This document shows, piece by piece, positions 5,964-7,519 of a stretch of 7,519 nt of DNA (positions are counted from its first letter, which is position 1; each line of letters opens with the position of its first letter). Below the pieces are notes generated by a model. That model saw only the letters and a list, made by a program, of their open reading frames with translations, was not told the DNA's origin and made no database searches. The stretch comes from Actinomycetota bacterium. GTDB lineage: Bacteria; Actinomycetota; Actinomycetes; Nanopelagicales; Nanopelagicaceae. The position numbers were made by a program, and so were the translations under genes. The DNA is taken from NCBI GenBank assembly GCA_009704555.1, contig WLDY01000030.1:1-7519 (forward strand), in the 5' to 3' direction.

Positions 5964-6042
5964 GCAGGGTGACGTGGATAGTTCACGTCACCCCGCTATA
6001 CCTACAAGCGTGAAGGCTTGTGCTGTTGAACTATCCAGCACA
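5964..6042 (-). promoter_or_regulatory. mgtA: Structured leader element, copy A (upstream of mgtA)
   Basis: Read as minus-strand RNA. P1: UGUGCUG (6042-6036) with CAGCACA (6025-6019), 10-nt loop GAUAGUUCAA. A small hairpin CAAGC/GCUUG (6020-6005) follows, directly next to UAGGUAU (6004-5998). P3: 13-bp stem, 5996-5984 against 5976-5964, loop AACUAUC, one G-U pair. UGGAUAGUUCA of P1 is perfectly complementary over 11 nt to UGAACUAUCCA of P3, so the two loops can kiss or the arms can re-pair. GGAUAG and CUAUCC are 49 nt apart, as in copy B. P3 ends 21 nt before the mgtA ATG. It lacks the conserved sequence of the M-box Mg2+ riboswitch as I know it. Another 6-bp hairpin, TGCAGA/TCTGCA, lies just upstream at 6050-6070. 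Confidence 0.68.
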
Positions 6043-6340
6043 TACCCACTGCAGATCGAGCTCCTCTGCAAACAATCACCGCTCGACTGCTATCAACCGA
6101 CAGGTTTCGATCGGTGTCAGCTGGCGACAATCCAAGCGGACAACATGAGCTCTCGCCCTTACTACCAGACTTGGAATGACTCTACGTTGTAGGTAATCCT
6201 CTTCTCTCTCGACTTCGCCTCTGCTGAGACGAATCGCTTACAAGAGGAATCTTCTATCGAATACAAGGGAGAAAGGTCTCGATGGAATAAGGACCGAATC
6301 ACAATCGCCACACTTGAGATCGGTGCCGTATCCTTGCAAC
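6043..6340. other. Upstream region of tspO and of the mgtA leader; no gene seen
   Basis: About 300 nt without a supported gene. It should contain the start of the mgtA transcript (minus) and the tspO promoter (plus), but I see no convincing promoter hexamers. Contents: the TGCAGA/TCTGCA hairpin at 6050-6070; a CTAC-GTT-GTAG dyad near 6182-6192; and an isolated purine-rich Shine-Dalgarno-like stretch at 6265-6276 followed by ATG GAA TAA at 6282-6290, a start followed almost at once by a stop. Short open frames here have no family resemblance or codon signal. Confidence 0.45.
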
Positions 6341-6808
6341 ATGATCGATACGAAGGTCGTAGGAATCGCACTCGCGATCGGCTTGGTCTTGCTCTACGCC
6401 TTCGGTTCCGGGTTCTTCATGGATAACTCCGGTTGGTATCAGGGTCTGAAGAAGCCCTCCTGGCAACCACCTGGCGTGATCTTCGGTCTGATCTGGCCCT
6501 ACAACTTCATCATGCTCGGTGTCAGTGGAGTCGCGGTGGTGAGAAATGGCTCAGGACTGCAAAGCGTGCTCTTCTTGGTCTTCCTTGCGTTGAGTGTCAC
6601 CGCAGCGATCACTTGGTCGTACTTCTTCTATCAACCCCATAACTTCTTCGCGGCAAGTCTCTCTTTGGTTCTAGCCACCTTACTGACGCTTCCGATCCTG
6701 ATCATCACCTTCCAGATCAACACCTTGCTTGGGTTCCTACTCATCCCGTATCAGATCTGGCTGACCATCGCGACCGTGCTCTCGTTCAGCTATGGCAGAT
6801 TGAACTAG
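6341..6808 (+). CDS. tspO: TspO/MBR-family membrane protein (tryptophan-rich sensory protein)
   Basis: From the ATG at 6341 the protein has 155 residues, the usual TspO size. Upstream in-frame TTG (6314) or GTG (6323) starts would add nine or six residues; none has a good Shine-Dalgarno, so the start is uncertain by a few codons. Five transmembrane helices are visible (about 5-25, 44-67, 74-98, 102-124, 129-150). Family motifs: GWYQGLKKPSWQPP at 31-44, FGLIWPYNFIM at 48-58, W92-S93 in the third helix, and PYQIWLTIATVL at 136-147 with a C-terminal RLN. TspO proteins bind porphyrins and related ligands and are linked to tetrapyrrole, light or oxidative stress responses in bacteria; the role here is inferred from the family only. 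It ends 2 nt from the convergent CxxC gene. Confidence 0.92.
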   Translation: MIDTKVVGIALAIGLVLLYAFGSGFFMDNSGWYQGLKKPSWQPPGVIFGLIWPYNFIMLGVSGVAVVRNGSGLQSVLFLVFLALSVTAAITWSYFFYQPHNFFAASLSLVLATLLTLPILIITFQINTLLGFLLIPYQIWLTIATVLSFSYGRLN

Positions 6809-6810
6809 GG

Positions 6811-6981
6811 CTACTTCCCACCGAAGAGTTTGGAGAAGAAACCACCGCTCGATGCAGAGGGCGTCGAGTCACACTGACAGATCTGACTCTCGGATAGACC
6901 GTAGAGCGCTTCTTCAACATGTTCACCGCACCCTGACCAGGTGTACTTCTTACATGTCCCACAAGTGACGCGACTACACAT
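6811..6981 (-). CDS. Small cysteine-rich (CxxC) protein, putative zinc-binding
   Basis: 56 residues, ATG at 6981 with an AGGAG Shine-Dalgarno six nt upstream. The sequence starts MCSRVTCGTCKKYTWSGCGE and continues with HVEEAL and QICQCD; Cys at 2, 7, 10, 18, 36 and 38 plus H21 could bind a metal, most likely Zn. It matches by eye a small conserved protein common in Actinomycetota whose start is like 'MCR-V-C-TC-K-TWAGCG-HV' and whose function is unknown to me. The C-terminal SSGGFFSKLFGGK resembles the flexible tail seen in some of these proteins. It follows the acetyltransferase gene by 41 nt on the same strand, probably in one transcript. Confidence 0.87.
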   Translation of the reverse strand: MCSRVTCGTCKKYTWSGCGEHVEEALYGLSESQICQCDSTPSASSGGFFSKLFGGK

Positions 6982-7022
6982 ACCTTGCTCCTCTCTCGTT
7001 CCTTCTCAGTGAGTGCTCTGCT

Positions 7023-7505
7023 TCAGAGTGCCAAGTCGGCGAGCGCCTTCCCGCTGACACGAAAGACGGTCCACTCATCCATCGCCTCAGCACCGATGCT
7101 CTTGTAGAAGTCGATGGCCGGAGTGTTCCAATCCAAGACCCACCACTGCAATCTGCCGTAACCCTGATCGATACAAATCCTTGCGAGATGCACGAGAAGC
7201 GCTTTGCCGAAACCGCGGCCGCGAAACTCCGGTCTTACGAAGAGATCCTCGAGATAAATCCCGTGTTTGCCCTGCCAGGTCGAATAGTTGAGGAACCAGA
7301 GCGCCATGCCGACGACTCTCGGGGTTCCGTGGTCATCGACTTCGACAAGATCGCAGAAGACGCGTGGCTCTTCGGTGAAGAGAGTGGCGATGAGATCGGC
7401 TTCGCTCGCCTCGACCGCATCAGGTGCTCGTTCGTAATCCGCCAACTCCTGGATGAGGCGGAGTACTTCCGAGGCGTCGTCTTTGTTCGCTCGGCGAATT
7501 ATCAA
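7023..7505 (-). CDS. GNAT N-acetyltransferase, spermidine/thialysine acetyltransferase-like
   Basis: 160 residues from a TTG at 7505, with an AGAGGTG Shine-Dalgarno-like stretch just upstream; the frame stays open to the window edge, so a start further upstream cannot be excluded. Single GNAT fold: strand 1 IIRRAN, helix with EVLRLIQELADYE, strand 4 IYLEDLFV (83-90), acetyl-CoA pyrophosphate loop RGRGFG (95-100), WWVLDWN (121-127) and the C-terminal AIDFYKSIGAE (130-140) with Y134 as likely general acid. LED-FV, DWN and FYK-GA are shared with SSAT-type enzymes that acetylate polyamines or thialysine; the true substrate is not determinable here. No transmembrane segment, so it is cytoplasmic. 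First gene of a probable two-gene unit with the CxxC protein. Confidence 0.9.
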   Translation of the reverse strand: MIIRRANKDDASEVLRLIQELADYERAPDAVEASEADLIATLFTEEPRVFCDLVEVDDHGTPRVVGMALWFLNYSTWQGKHGIYLEDLFVRPEFRGRGFGKALLVHLARICIDQGYGRLQWWVLDWNTPAIDFYKSIGAEAMDEWTVFRVSGKALADLAL

Positions 7506-7519
7506 CGCTTCACCTCTCA

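Noticed and set aside
5997..6005. TAGGTAT (minus strand, both copies) as a -10 promoter hexamer
   Set aside because: It does not fit TANNNT well in either copy, and I find no -35 match 16-18 nt upstream in either. It remains possible for an alternative sigma factor, in which case P1 would lie outside the RNA.
5964..6042. M-box (Mg2+ riboswitch) in front of mgtA
   Set aside because: Expected by context, but the M-box is about twice as long and begins with conserved sequence that I do not see. The same element also precedes an hsp20 gene, which is not an M-box target.
5974..6192. 72-codon plus-strand open frame in the mgtA-tspO gap
   Set aside because: No Shine-Dalgarno, no recognisable domain, and it covers the conserved leader element copy A on the opposite strand.

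Overview
The window reads as ordinary bacterial chromosome, densely coded on both strands, with no rRNA, tRNA, CRISPR array, insertion sequence or phage gene that I can see. Three gene families look most like Actinomycetota, possibly a moderate-GC freshwater lineage: a 56-residue CxxC protein, a GAF plus LuxR-HTH regulator, and a TspO of the 'PSWQPP...IWPYNF' type. The two small heat-shock proteins look more like proteobacterial IbpA/class A Hsp20, so the assignment is tentative.

Left part (1-2276): a secreted, Pro-Thr-repeat surface protein runs off the left edge on the minus strand. It is divergent from a two-gene regulatory operon on the plus strand: a GAF-LuxR regulator, then an OmpR-type response regulator whose receiver domain has lost its phospho-acceptor Asp. 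A 16-bp perfect hairpin at 2240-2276 ends that operon and, from the other side, the minus-strand cluster.

Centre (2304-5942, all minus strand, read right to left): mgtA (P3B-type Mg2+ ATPase), hsp20-2, then hsp20-1. The two Hsp20s are ungapped 157-residue paralogues. The most interesting signal is non-coding. Just upstream of mgtA (5964-6042), and again upstream of hsp20-1 (2861-2938), there is the same roughly 78-nt element: a first hairpin with a 10-nt loop beginning GAUAG, a linker ending in UAGGUAU, and a 13-bp hairpin whose loop ends in CUAUC. Between the copies the stems vary but pairing is kept. G-U wobbles make the pairing complete only in minus-strand RNA, which is the sense of the genes. 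In both copies the complementary GGAUAG and CUAUCC are exactly 49 nt apart. I read this as a candidate cis-regulatory RNA (or two-half-site operator) shared by a Mg2+ transporter and a chaperone gene. I do not recognise it as any RNA family I know.

Right part (5943-7519): a gap of about 400 nt holds the leader and the tspO upstream region, followed by tspO (plus). tspO meets, tail to tail and 2 nt apart, a minus-strand pair: a GNAT acetyltransferase of spermidine-acetyltransferase type and the small CxxC protein. Together the window looks like stress and envelope accessory functions rather than a single pathway.
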